Positions 46,501 to 58,230 of a stretch of 64,000 bases of DNA are shown one piece after another. Source of the DNA: Monarcha castaneiventris obscurior (Eukaryota; Chordata; Aves; Passeriformes; Monarchidae). A program made the translations under genes and the position numbers. The notes beneath the pieces are model-generated. The model made no database searches. It was not told the origin of the DNA and saw only the letters and a list, made by a program, of their open reading frames with translations. Location of the stretch: positions 4,711,501-4,775,500 of the forward strand of contig JAMPIT010000481.1 in assembly GCA_026261815.1 (NCBI GenBank). The letters run 5' to 3'. The first letter of the stretch is position 1; every line of letters begins with the position of its first letter.

Positions 46501-49500
46501 ACAGAACCTGCGTTGCCCAACTTGCTCTGCCAGACTCAAGCCATAAACCCCTCTTTTGGCAAAGCTCAGCAACTCAGAAACCTCAGGGAGCGTGGAAAGG
46601 AAAAGAGCTTGGCTGTGGAGAGGTTAGGGAGGCAGCATTCCTTTCCTGCCTGCTTTCTGTTCCCAGTGAGGTGCAGCTCATCCCCTCGCTGTCTCCTGCT
46701 GCACTTTGGTTAATGGTCTCGCTCCAGCATCAAATATTACATTTATGGATTACAAATTTATCGACATTTGACATTTGCATCAGCTTTCACCTGATCAACA
46801 GGAGCTCTGACTGCCAAAGGGAGTTATTATGGAAGATTTCAACAGCCATGGGAATGCCAAAAAGGTCATTAAATCATATTGGGAAAACAATGTGTTCATA
46901 GCATTCATACATTTAGTCTTGCCAGTAAATCTTCTGGTTGATGCTTGGACCACCTACTGATGATACTCAAAGAAAAGGAGAAACAGGGAGAATCGAAGAG
47001 ATGAATTAAATTAAAACCAAATGACATGACGCCTGGCACAGTGGGATCTTTAATTTTCTACTCTATGAATCCAGAATAAGCAAAAAAAGCAAAACAAAGC
47101 ACAGTGGCTTGACTTTCTCTGAGTGAATTTCCTCCATACAGGCAGGGCTCAACTAAATAATCCTGAGTAATGTGTGCACCCCACATTATTGCATGAGATT
47201 TGTGTGTGGGAGGTGCAGGATTCAGAAAACATATGGCACATGGAAAACAAATGACAGGGTGTGCTTTTACACTCGTGCTGGCTATACTTATCACTCTTGT
47301 TGATATTTTTTTCCAGACGTGAAATATGAATGTAGGAACTTTCACCTTAATCTCTTCGGAAAAATACCCAGAGTTATTTTTTTGTGCATTTGTGATTTAC
47401 AGGAGGCCACCACATAATTCCTGGGAGAGCAGACAATGCTTTGAAAAACACTGATCAAATAAACACAATTACCTCCCTCATCATTTTTTCCGTGGATGAC
47501 AAACCTGGGTCTTGCTCCACAAAAACACCCAGGCCAACAGATCAGGGCTCCATGGAATTAGGGAGGGAAGTGAGTTGCTGGACTGGGAGCCCACCCACAG
47601 CCTGTCTGTGCCTGGCCACTGTAGGCTGAGCTCCACTGGAGGTTGAGCCTGAGCTGGGCCAGCACGAATGAAGTTTTGAGTTTGCCCTTCTCTGGTGGAA
47701 GAGCAGCGTGTTCACCTCACAGGATCACAGGCAGAAACAGACAATGGCACTGTCATATCCCAGAAAGAATCTTCTGTGGGGTCCCTTGGGGTGTAGAGGA
47801 AGAGGTGGGAAAAAGGAAATGGCAGCCTCTGATGTGAGGGAAGTGGGCAGCCATGAGGATGCAGTTCCAGAGGAGATCAGTGCCAGCAGCGTGTCTTGGC
47901 TCCCCAAAATAGTCAGTGTGGTGGAGCCACTGCTGTGCTTGGAACATGGACAGCAGAGGTGGAATGAAGAGTGGCAAAGGCACTCAGGGAATGGGGCAGG
48001 AAAGTTCTTCCAACCCTTGGCTTGAAGCAAGAGAGAGGTGGAGGTGGAGCTGGATGGAGATATTGATGGGCACCACACCAGGGCACTACTGACATGGGCT
48101 GGGGTAGGCACCCCAGGTCACCTGTGTGGCTCGTGGCACAAACTTTGGAGGGGTCAGAAATGGGGAATGTTTGTGAGTTTTCGTTAAATGACTGAAAACA
48201 GCAGTTTCACACTGGAGTTTGAAGAGTTCTCCCAGAGAAGAGGACAAACCCACTTCTGACTGCACAGTCAGTGAGCATCCATTCACCCTGAGGCCTGGGG
48301 TCCTCTGCAGCTCAGGCTTCCCAAAGGAGGAATTCCTTCTCCTTCTTCTGGAACAGCACTGAGCAAATGGTCTTGGCCGGCTCGAGGAAAGGCTGGTGAG
48401 GAGAGGCAGAACCTGCCCTGCACAGACCACCCTGTGCTTGGTCTGACACAGCTGCTGGAAGAGGAGGAGAGCAGGAGAACAACCACATCAAAGCTGCTCC
48501 AGCCACCTCTCCTTTCCTTTCAAAAATGTCACTGCGGCACCCTCCGCTTTCTGTAACAATGTTTATCATTGTTCTTCGATTGTCTGGGACAATAAATGGT
48601 TAGAAATGAGCATATATCACCAGGAAATCTCTGCCTGCCCCTTCCCCCAAGCAGTGTCATAAAAACGTACAAATTCACATTAATAATGAAGTGCATTTCC
48701 CCGAGAAGCCACTGTGTATCTCAGGGAGAGCAGGCAAGGTGGCAGTTGCTGCAGAGTTTCCTATTAAAGAGCAGAGCAAATACTCATAAATCTGATGAGG
48801 GGCCAAAGCACATGTTAGGGCTGTCTCCCTCTTAATGGAACCTTTTCTGAAATGAAAAAAATATATATCTCGATACATTCAGGGTATTCATTAGACGTGA
48901 CAACCTCCTGCACTCCCCACGGCTCCCTCCCCCAGTGCTGCATGTGCTGACCCCCGGCAGAAGAGCTGAGTGCTGGCAGGGAGGGAGTTTGGAGGGGAGG
49001 AGGAACCGGTTGGATTTAGCAAAGGGATTGTGTAAATTTACGACAATGCACAAGTTCCCTCCCTGTGTGTCCCTCCTTCCCTCCGCTGCAGCCATTCCCG
49101 GTGCAGGCTCCTCTTGGATACCTGGGACCTGCCATTCCCCACAGCCAGCCCGCTGTGCATCCCTTGGGAATGAGAGCCAGCAGAGCCAGTGCTGCTCCCC
49201 AGAGCAGGACCCTCCTGCAGGACACCTCTCCTGCCCCCTCACACCTTTGAGGGCTCGGCCAACTCATGCTCCCCAGAAAACGCCATTCTCCAGGCACAGG
49301 GAGGCTGCAGGATGAGCATCAGCCCCCTTGGCTCTCTCAGGGCTGGGGTTTTGCTGCCTGTGTTGTGTTTTTATGTTATCCCAGCTGGAGAGCAGGGGTG
49401 TGCTGCCCCTCTGGAGGGTGAGATTCTCTTGGAGAAGAACCACGGTTCTGTTTAAGCTGTGAGCTCTGTGCTGGATGTTTGTCCCACCCCCTTCCCCCCC

Positions 49501-51199
49501 TGGCAGGGAGAGTCCTGGGCTGGAGCTGCCCTGGTGCAAATCCTGCTTGGATTTCTGTGGAACCCAGTGCAAAGGCCTGATCCCTGCTCTCAATAGAACC
49601 TGCCTGGATGCACAAACACACCCAGCTCCAAACTGAGGGGATGGGAAGAGAGGGCAGAATGAGGCCTGAAGACTACAGCTTAATAATCATGAATTATCTG
49701 TTCATTATCCCAATAAATAGTGAAAAATCTCTTCCTCCTTTCCTCCTCCCATGAAGCCATATCTATAATTTTCCTCATTTTCCAGCTGTGCTCCATCATA
49801 TTTGCACTGAGTGATCATCCTGCTAAATTACATTATTTTTATTGAAAGGTGCTTTGGAGGGCTGGATACTGCTCGTGTCTTTTCCTTTTGTTATTGATCT
49901 TTGCGATTTGATTGCTGAGGTGTAAAATGTATAAATAAGACTCAGGTACCTTTCCTTTGAAATCTCACTGGGTAAAAATGTTCTGCTATAGATTATGAAG
50001 GCTGTAGCATTTAATAATATCAGGCACAGCAAGGAGAAGGCAAGAGTTTGATGTCCTTATGAATAGTGAATGCTGGAGGAGGCTGGAACTGTTCAAGGTC
50101 AGTTAAAATCTGGTCGAAAGTTGCTGTTTCTTTGTGAGCAGAGGAGTTCCTGCCTCGGAACTGCCACATGCAATGTGTTTGTACAGAGCCCAGGAACAAT
50201 GTGGGTTGACCCAGCGGGTTGGAAGCTCAAATGCAATGTTAAATAATACTGATCTCAATAGCAACCTGTAGTATTCCTAAAAAGCCAGGAAATCTGCACG
50301 GATACGTGGGCACTGCCACAGTCTGATGGATCATCCTGCCTGACCCTGCTCTCAGGGAAGCCAAGAACACATTATTATTGGGTTTACAAGGACCAAGGTT
50401 GTCCTTGATGGCTAGATTGAAAAAGTGCTATCCAGGAAAATTTTGAAGATTTAAAAATGTTCAATTAAAAAAAAAAAATCTGGATCTTCCACTTCAGGGA
50501 AACAGTGATTTATTTCAAAGGATTAGGGGAACTGAGGCTTCACCAGAACAGGATTATTTTGAGGGAGGAGTGATGGGTTGGAGGTAGTTCCTTGCTTCAG
50601 CAAAAAGGCCAGCCTGTTTCTTTTCCTACCTCTGTCACCTCTTCTGCAATATTACCCTGTTTATCCCAACAAAAATCTGTTTTAAAATGAAACTTCCCCA
50701 CAGATTTTCCTTCCCATAGAGAAGCCATCCTTTTCCAAAAAGACATTGTCAGGAAAGTCCCATTTGAATGGAATAATCAACACGTCCAGGGGGTGAACCC
50801 TCTGTTTCTGGCTGATGACATGGGGAGCAGAACCCTTGGTTTTGCTGGTAAATTCTGCTCACAAAATTGTGGAGACACCACTGCAGGCAGCTACATCCCA
50901 GCATGTCTGATTCTCCTGAAAGGGTCCCTCAGCTTCTAATATTTGTTGCTGAGAAGAAATGAAAGTTGAAGAGCAAACTAAATTCTCTAAAACAGAATTT
51001 TGGACCACTGATTCACACAATTGTCCTTGACCACTAAACAGCCATATTGGCTAAGAGTGGAACATGAGCAGAGCAGCTCCTACTGCTTCAGAGGGATGGG
51101 AAAATAAAATCCAGAGAAGAAAAAAATCTTCTATTTTGGTATACTTAACACATACAGTTATCTACGTGTCCTATATATCATTTAACAAATTGCTTTGCA

Positions 51200-51660
51200 A
51201 TTCTTACAGGGCGTGGTATAATGACTGATTTAAAATCACTGCATTGCTTAAACTGCATTGTTCTTCATCAAGTTGAGTCATTTTTATGTGAAGTGTCAAG
51301 CTCTCTAACAAATAACTGCTGCCAGACAAATCAAGTTCCTCATCTTAAAGCTACGGCTAAATAGTTTATAGCTTTAATCTGCTCACTGAGGTGTGCAGTC
51401 TATGACAGTAATTATAAATGCAAGGAGAAATTATAGCTGAATGCTTTAACTGCATTAGGAGCCATTTGATGAACAATCATGATTGCCTGCTCATTTTCAA
51501 CAATAGAGGGCAAGTTAGTGTCAGTGCATTAGAGGATTTTCAGTTCTGCTCTGCTCTTTCTTCCATTTACCACAGAATGTCAGTTGTCTCCTATAAAGTA
51601 GAAAAAAAGAGCAGTAGAAGCTTTAAACTTGATGGTTAAAAAAAGACAAAGGAGGAAACA
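51200..51660. promoter_or_regulatory. Candidate conserved non-coding element
   Basis: Non-repetitive AT-rich block with paired CACTGCATTG/AACTGCATTG and AACTGCATTAGG words, ATTATAAATGCA, AGTAATTATA and a TGAGTCAT AP-1-like site. Two short clean frames here lack protein-family character. About 4 kb from the TSHZ2 coding exon, on its 3' side. Confidence 0.25.
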
Positions 51661-53069
51661 GAGAGAAAAACTGTTTATCATTATGACTCATTTTTTTTTG
51701 TTTTGCAGCAGCCTTACTTTCAAATTAGTTCATCTCAGGTGGCTGCCTGTTCACTTATCGGGGTTTTTGAAACAGAAATCCCCCAGTCAGGCTGCTTAAT
51801 TTGACTTTATCGAGGCTTATTTCTATCAAAAGTTGTAGCTCAGGCCACAGAGAGCCTCAGTCAATGACCAGCTCCAAGCCAATCTCACCTGGCTCTGAAG
51901 TGATAAATACAATTCTGCCCTGCCTTTTTCCTCAGAACCACATAAAAATTCTAATTCGGTCGAAGAAATGAACAAATGTTCTTCAAGGTACAAGTCAACA
52001 TACAAATTACTTCTAATTAAAGCCATGTTTCCTAATGTTCATGGGTTTTCTATGAGGAAGAGCAATAAAAACAAATTTGAAGTGGGCTAAATGAAAGAGA
52101 ATAGAGATGTCTGATTGTTGTATATTACACATAATCTTACTTTATATGACTAAACCCATATCACTTAGAAGAATTCAGGAAAACACCAAAGATGAATATA
52201 AAAGAGATATATATATCTTTACATTTAAGAAGAATTTATAGCAGATTTCTTATAAACAGCCTCACAGAGGTCTTAAAAATAAATCCATACCCATAACACA
52301 TATTCTACAGTACTAACCCAGATTATTCATTTATATTTTTAATGATAGCTAACATTTGACAATATAACCTCTTCTAGTAAATGCCACTGAAATATAAAGT
52401 ACTTTATGTATTTCTATACTTCAAGTACTCTTTCCACTGTTTTATTTCTATTTATTTCAATCTATATTCTCTATTTTTATGCCTATTTCACTACAGTATT
52501 ACCTGCAAGAAGGAAACACAAATGCATGTGTGTGTTTTAAGGATCTCAGCTTTATATTTCTCATTTCTAAATACTGTGCTCCCCTCTGTCATTATTCAGA
52601 TGTATACCGGATCTTAAAAATAACACGGTAAGAGTAAGTAAACTCTGAAAATCCCTGTTATTTGATTTAGTCTCCTTGCAGATTTGTGAAGAATCCATAT
52701 GAATAAACTCTGGCCTCCCCACTCCCAACCTCGTCAGAACTTCGGGAGGCTTTCGGCTCTGAAACTGTAATAAAATCTTTACAATGCCATCCCAAATACC
52801 CCATCATTTCAGACAATTTGTGCTATCATGCATACCAACTGAAATTATAGCTCCAGATAACAGTGCTATCACTCTGTCATTGCAATTTAAATATATTTTT
52901 TCAAAGGTAAGATACAACCTGCATCTTGATATAAATTAGAAATGGATGAGTATTACGAGGACAGCAATTTCTCGGGATCCAGAGGCAGGAAGGACAGTCC
53001 CTTATTTATGTAGTTACACATCACCTGAATAATATGTCTCTGTGCAGGTTATTACAATGCAGAAACCAC

Positions 53070-53087
53070 TTTTTTTTTTTTTTTTTT
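53070..53087. repeat. T18 mononucleotide run
   Basis: Eighteen consecutive Ts followed by CCC. Likely variable in length; no retrocopy body was recognized on either strand. Confidence 0.85.
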
Positions 53088-53599
53088 CCCTTGGAGATTT
53101 TTTTCCTCCCCCTTTGTATTTGTTCCTCCAATCCTCAGCAATAGTAACGTGTTTATAAAGGTGGGTGTTTGGTTTGCCTCTGAGTAATAACACGGTGCTT
53201 TTAAGACCAAATCTGGAACATTTGTCACGTATTAAGCCATGAATGTGCCAAAATAACTGTTGTATTAATATATCTGGCAGATAGCTTTTGTTTGATAGTC
53301 CCCAAATTATTGGTTTGCTCTGATATCTCTTGTGTGAAAACTATGAATGGCAGAGTCTTAATAATCATTAACTGGTGGGGAAGGAAACAAAGTATGGGAT
53401 GTTTATTCCTATCCAGTCTCTCAGGGATGATGATTTGGAATGCCCAGGTAAAAAAGCAACATTTTAATGTTGGATTAAAATGCCCAAATAGATACTTTAG
53501 GGGATTAGCCCTATTTAGAAAACAAACTCCTTTTGAGTGAGATGGAATTTTGCTGGCTAAAATATGCAGGGAGCATAAATCTCCTCCAGTGCAGACAGC

Positions 53600-53810
53600 T
53601 CGAACAAGATGTATGCAAAACTTAAATCTTGCTGCACTTGAACGCTGACGTTATACTCCATGGCAATAGCTTACATTACCCAGCCCAAAGTAACCCCTTG
53701 ATTAGTGGTTTAAATTATTCAAAAGTAGCCTTTTTAATGGAGCTTAAGTGACGCTCGTGCTGGCTCTGGCCACAGAAAGTGTTTCCTAAAGCTTCATGAA
53801 TATTTGCAGC
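53600..53810. promoter_or_regulatory. Candidate conserved non-coding element
   Basis: Block with CTGACGTTATAC (CRE-like), CCTTGATTAGTGG, TTTAATGGAGCTTAAGTG and AGTGACGCTCGTG, non-repetitive and non-coding, about 1.3 kb from the 3' end of the TSHZ2 coding exon. Same reasoning and same uncertainty as the other candidate blocks. Confidence 0.25.
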
Positions 53811-55103
53811 AAACAAACGGGAAATCTTCCCCCAAATGGGGATTGAGCCCTTGTCCCCTCCATCAGCCAGAGGAAGCCAGGTGGCATCAGTGACAACTCA
53901 CAGCACACCTTTCATTTTCACCATGTGGCAAATTCATTTTCTGACTGTTATTCAAGTAATGAACACGTTGGAGAAAACCTGGATCTGCACATGATTGTTC
54001 TGTGAACACGAGCAGAGCCTGAGTCTGCTGGAGGAATTGCTGGGAACAGCTAAACAGAGCCCTCCTGGAAAAAAACTGGTTAGAACAAAAAACTTCTATT
54101 TGGACTTTTAGTTGATGTTCTGCATATTTATTTAAATCAAGAATATTCAAGTTTGTGAATCAAGTAAAATTAAAAATGCAAAAATGGTGTGGCATCTGAA
54201 TATTACATTACATGTTATAAACATTGGTTGTGGCAACTGGTGTATCTTGCAGCAAAAAAATAGCAACACTAACGCAGCAGTATCCTACTAACAGGTCTTG
54301 GAAATATTAAGCTTGTAAAAAATCTCAATTAAGCATTAACTCCCCCAGGTTATACGAGAACTTGCACTGAAGTCAGTGATGTTTATGGATTGACTTCCAC
54401 CAACACGAAGCAAAATATAATCAAACATCTTAAAGATTAAAAAAGGAATGATGGAGAGAGAGGTTAAAATGATGTGACAAAAAAGGCCACTCACAGTAGC
54501 AAGTGTTTAAGTAAGTGTAAAATATTAAAATATTTTACAAAACTGAACATCCAAATATCAACAGAAGAATAACTGAACTTCTAGACAGGAACTTTTCAGA
54601 GTTATTTGTAGATTCTCGAGGCTGTGTTTGAGACTATGAGAAACTTAGAATAATTGAGATTTTGCTAATTTGACTTTTGAATTGTCTTCTTTTTCCCCAT
54701 CCAAATCAGATTTACTGGTGTGCTAGCACTGAAAGAGGTAATAACCTTTTGTGTTTCAGTGCTCTCTATCTGCTTTTTCCATTCTCAGTGCAAAGAGTAG
54801 CACTCAGTTCTTGCATTCCACACGGAAATGCGGTGGATGTGAAATGATTTATTCTTAGGAACAAAAGAGAAATGGGCAAACAGCTATTTTGCAAATAATA
54901 AGCAGCAACATTTCTCTCTAGGGCAGCGTGGATTTGCACGGACCAAATTGTCTCCCTGAAAACGTTATAAAATGGATGTGTGCATGCGAGGGAGGAGCGG
55001 CGCAGCATACACGATGCATTTTTTACTGTTTCCCTACTTGTACCAAAGCACGGAGCCTGACGGAGCCTCCTGGAAATGCTGAAATGAAAACTCACTATAG
55101 AGC

Positions 55104-55119
55104 ATGCATACCTTAAGAG
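55104..55119 (-). other. TSHZ2: Putative 5' splice donor just after the TSHZ2 stop codon
   Basis: On the minus strand the TAA stop is followed by CTCTTAAG and then GTATGC, with GT at 55,111-55,110. AAG|GTATGC is a good match to the vertebrate donor consensus. If used, the coding exon ends at 55,112 with only 8 bases of 3' UTR, and the rest of the 3' UTR lies in a downstream exon. A terminal junction this close to the stop is under the roughly 50-nt rule, so it should not trigger nonsense-mediated decay. Alternative: read-through to the AATAAA on the minus strand near 54,847, giving a short 3' UTR. Confidence 0.6.
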
Positions 55120-58100
55120 TTATTCTTCATCCACTTCTGCTACAAACTGTGAATGGTGTTCTGGTGACTTGCTGTGTGTTTTGCTTAGATGAAGTTTTAC
55201 TGCATGTTTGCTCGCAAATGTCCGACAGCACAACTTACATTTGAACTTAGAGTCTGTGTCCTCTTCTCCAGCTATTGTTTCAGGAGATCTTTGAACTGAA
55301 ACTCTGGAGATTTCTTGCTCTACCTTGGTTTGCTGCTCCACAGCCAGCCTGTTCATGTCTTTCATTTGGAAACCTAGGTGGGATTCTAAGTGGCTAATGT
55401 AAGTAGAGGGGGTTCGGAACTGAGATGCACAGTCGCTGCAATAAAAGACTGGATGTCCTTTGTCCATGTTTTTCAAAAACTTTGTTCCTCCGGTTTTCCT
55501 AAGTTGATACTTGACATTTGCCAACCAGTGGCTGATGGTTGTCATCGACAGTCCAGTGAATTTGGAAATCTGCATACGCTCTTGTGGGCCTAGATCTGAT
55601 AATAAATATTTACCTTCAGATGTCTGGAAGAGGCTGGAAGCAAACTGAGCTTGCAAAATGAGCAGATGCTGAGGGTTCCAGTTTGACTGCCTGCCCTTCC
55701 TTTTATGCAGAGTGGAGACTTCCGTGGAGACATCCTCGAAGCGTCGGACATCTATTTCCAGCTTCATGGACGGGATCCTTGAGGATGCAGCAGGTTTTGG
55801 TGTGGTAGCTTTGGGAAGAACTTTGACCATGTCGGCGATGTCAGACAGAGCGTGCTTTTGAGGTGGAGAAGTACAAGATTGTGCTTGAGCTGACTCAGCT
55901 TTCTTGCCTTTGGATTTGGTCAGGTCAATAGGCTGATCATTGTTTTCGAACAAATAGTGCCTGGAAACACTTGCAGGCTTTGGTGGGGTTGGAGCAGGAG
56001 ATAAAACTGGCTTCTCCATCATATTTAGATTGGGTTTGTGGAACATGGAAATTGTGCTAGAGCTGGGGCTGCAGTTGGACTGAGGCTGTAAGGGCTCAGT
56101 GGCTTTGCCCAGGTGATTGTTGAGGACCGACTGCAGCGCGCTCAGGGGGTTCACACAGGGCAGCTCCGAGGAATGGTTGGCAGCAGCACAACCATTACTG
56201 AGAGAAGCTGCTGGTGGCTCCTTGAGGACTGGCTTTTCTTTTCCACTGTCCTCTTTAATTTTGTCTTCTTCTTTCAAGGGACACGGTTCTGTCTTTTTTG
56301 GCTCCACAGAGGCTTCAGCTTTGAGGAGAGGTTCCCTCTCACTCTGGCTGAGCGAGGCTGGCTCAGCCTGGACACTTTCCTTAGCATAGTCCTTTTGTAC
56401 CTCCTCCTTGTCCTCAGCCTCCTTCTTCACTTGAGTGCACGGGCTCATATTTGCTGAGATAGGGACCAGAGGCATCACCTTCCACTTGGGCGCTATGGGC
56501 CTCAATTTATTGGTCATGGTTGGCCTGATCTGGAGCACCTGGGATCCCACAGGCAAGGACGGCTTGGCTCCCTCAGAGAGCTGGTAAGCTGCGTGGATGC
56601 TGGGGTATGCACTCCAGCTGGGAGCTCCGTTCTGAGCTTTATTGATGGCTGTTGTGACAGTGTTCTCCAAGGACTTTAAAATGTCCCCACCACCCTTTGA
56701 GCCGTCTTCTAAATCTTCTTCTCGGAGGTACTGGTATTTCATTGTGGGATCCAGGGGTTTCTGAAGAGTGTCTTCGTACTCCTCAGTTTTCACTGCTTTC
56801 TCATCTTTGTTTGCATCATCATCTTTATCTTTTTTGCTTTCTTTTTTAAGTTCAGAGGCAGGACCAATGCATTCTGCAGATGATTTACTGGTTGACTTTG
56901 AAACGGGGCTGTCGTTGGCTGGTGCTTCAGACAGCGATTGCATTTTCTCCACAGCTAGAGGATCCAGAACAAGTTGCTTTCCTTTCTTTGAAGCTGAACT
57001 CGTGACTTTCAAGAAATGGCCAGTGACCATCATGTGGGTCGTGAGCTGCTGCAAGGTATCATGTGAGCTCCCGCATTCCATGCACTTCAAAATCTGGGAT
57101 TTGCAGGCCTCGAACTGCCAGGTGTAGCTGGCCCCGTTCTGGTACCCGTAGCGGTTGTTGGAGGAGAGCTGCAGGTTCGTGTTCTTCTGAGGAGAGAAGG
57201 TGTCGGAGAAAGACCCCGTCGTGGAGTCGGGGGAGCAAGGCCTGTTCACATCAAACACACGTTTCTTGGCTGGAGTGACCATTTTTGAAGAAATGGTTGG
57301 TACCGGCTCCTTCAAAGGCACTTTTTGGTAATGTTTTGTTTTTATCATATGAACGCTCAGATCTTGAAGTGAATCAAAAGAGTCACCACAGAACATACAC
57401 TTCAGAACTTTTTGTGCATCTTCCTTGTCCATGTCCTGGAACGCCCTTTTCCGGGGTTTGGAGTAGCTGGTAGGTCTGTGCTTGTCCTTTTTGTGGTTGT
57501 CATCCTGGTAGTGCCCTGTCTCGTTCATGTGGACCGTGAGCTCTACCAGGGTGTCGTAGGCAGCGCTGCACTGCCGGCAGCGGAAGCGGCTGGCGCCCGT
57601 GAACACAGTCCCACACATTTTGCTGCTCTGCCTGTAGAGCTGCACCGAGCTGAACAGGTTGGGCTTGGAGACAGGCCTGGAAGGTAAATTCTGCTGCAAG
57701 CTTTTGGACAGCGCGTCTTGGTGCCAATCGAAATCGGCTTTGTTCCCTCCGTTCCTGTTGTCGCAACTCCTCTTTTCAGAGTTGGACAACTTGAAACCCA
57801 GCCCCAAGCCTGTCCAGTAAGAGTCCGACAGGATGTTGGCATAGACTGCTGTCATTTTATCCATGCAATCGTGTGTTTCGCTCTGGGCTTTGGGGTGGGC
57901 GCTGCTTTTGGGGTCCTGGGGCTCCCTGGAGCAGATGTTTTTGATGTCTGCCACATGGTCACTACTGTCACTCAGTAGTGACTCGTTCTCTGCATCCTGG
58001 TTGGATATGTGACTGACAGGGGAGTTCTGGAAACTGAAGTTCCCTTTCTGCTCAGGACCCACTTCGTGCTCCTCATCCGTGCCAGTGTCATTGCTGCCCT

Positions 58101-58190
58101 GCAGCTGAGCAGTTGAGTTGTTGTCATCGTCATCTTCTTCCTCCTCTTTTATATCTTCCTCTTCCTTTAAATCTTCCTCTTGGACGTAAC
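55120..58190 (-). CDS. TSHZ2: TSHZ2, large coding exon (partial CDS; exon 1 outside window)
   Basis: This is a nuclear zinc-finger/homeodomain transcription factor of the teashirt family, known as developmental repressors. The frame is open from an acceptor at 58,191 to TAA at 55,120-55,122, giving 1,022 complete codons. If exon 1 adds 14 residues as in mammals, the protein is about 1,036 aa, close to human TSHZ2 (about 1,034). Using that numbering: an acidic Glu/Asp-rich N-terminus; C2H2 fingers at C218/C221/H234/H240, C278/C281/H294/H300 and C383/C386/H399/H405; a CtBP-type PIDLT motif at 767-771; an atypical homeodomain at about 843-915 with WLANVKYQLR in helix 3; and C-terminal fingers at C931/C934/H947/H951 and C998/C1001/H1014/H1019. 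The C-terminus (HHSQFVAEVDEE) and the finger spacers match TSHZ2, not TSHZ1 or TSHZ3, whose proteins end in LEKQ. The exon starts in phase 1: its first two bases finish a Gly codon, then Tyr15. The first in-frame GTG (58,062) is a valine, not a start. No frameshift or missing zinc ligand was seen. Confidence 0.96.
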
Positions 58191-58230
58191 CTGAAATGTA
58201 ACGTCAATATATGAGATAACCTGTTAAAGG
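58191..58230 (-). other. TSHZ2: 3' splice site (acceptor) of the TSHZ2 coding exon
   Basis: Read on the minus strand, the intron ends in TTACATTTCAG with AG at 58,192-58,191, and the exon begins GTTACGTCC at 58,190. The pyrimidine tract is only moderate, with AT-rich sequence just upstream. The junction phase (G|GT TAC) matches the known family boundary after the short exon-1 peptide, whose last residue is glycine. The reading frame stays in register through the exon. Confidence 0.85.

Larger units (their letters stand above)
40978..55103. other. Non-coding 3' flank or intron of TSHZ2, no gene seen
   Basis: Contains the candidate regulatory blocks at 43,060, 51,200 and 53,600, A- and T-runs, and otherwise unremarkable sequence. 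GC-rich patches at 45,260-45,690 and 47,560-49,600 give overlapping short frames without features. Strongly AT-rich at 52,080-52,680. If the donor at 55,111 is used, this is the start of TSHZ2 intron 2. Confidence 0.6.

Noticed and set aside
55390..57978. Plus-strand and second-frame ORFs overlapping the TSHZ2 exon
   Set aside because: They are shadows of the strongly coding minus-strand frame, with no family features of their own.
58060..58062. GTG as the TSHZ2 start codon
   Set aside because: The frame is open for 42 more codons upstream to a splice acceptor, and those residues match the TSHZ2 N-terminal acidic region. GTG is an internal valine.
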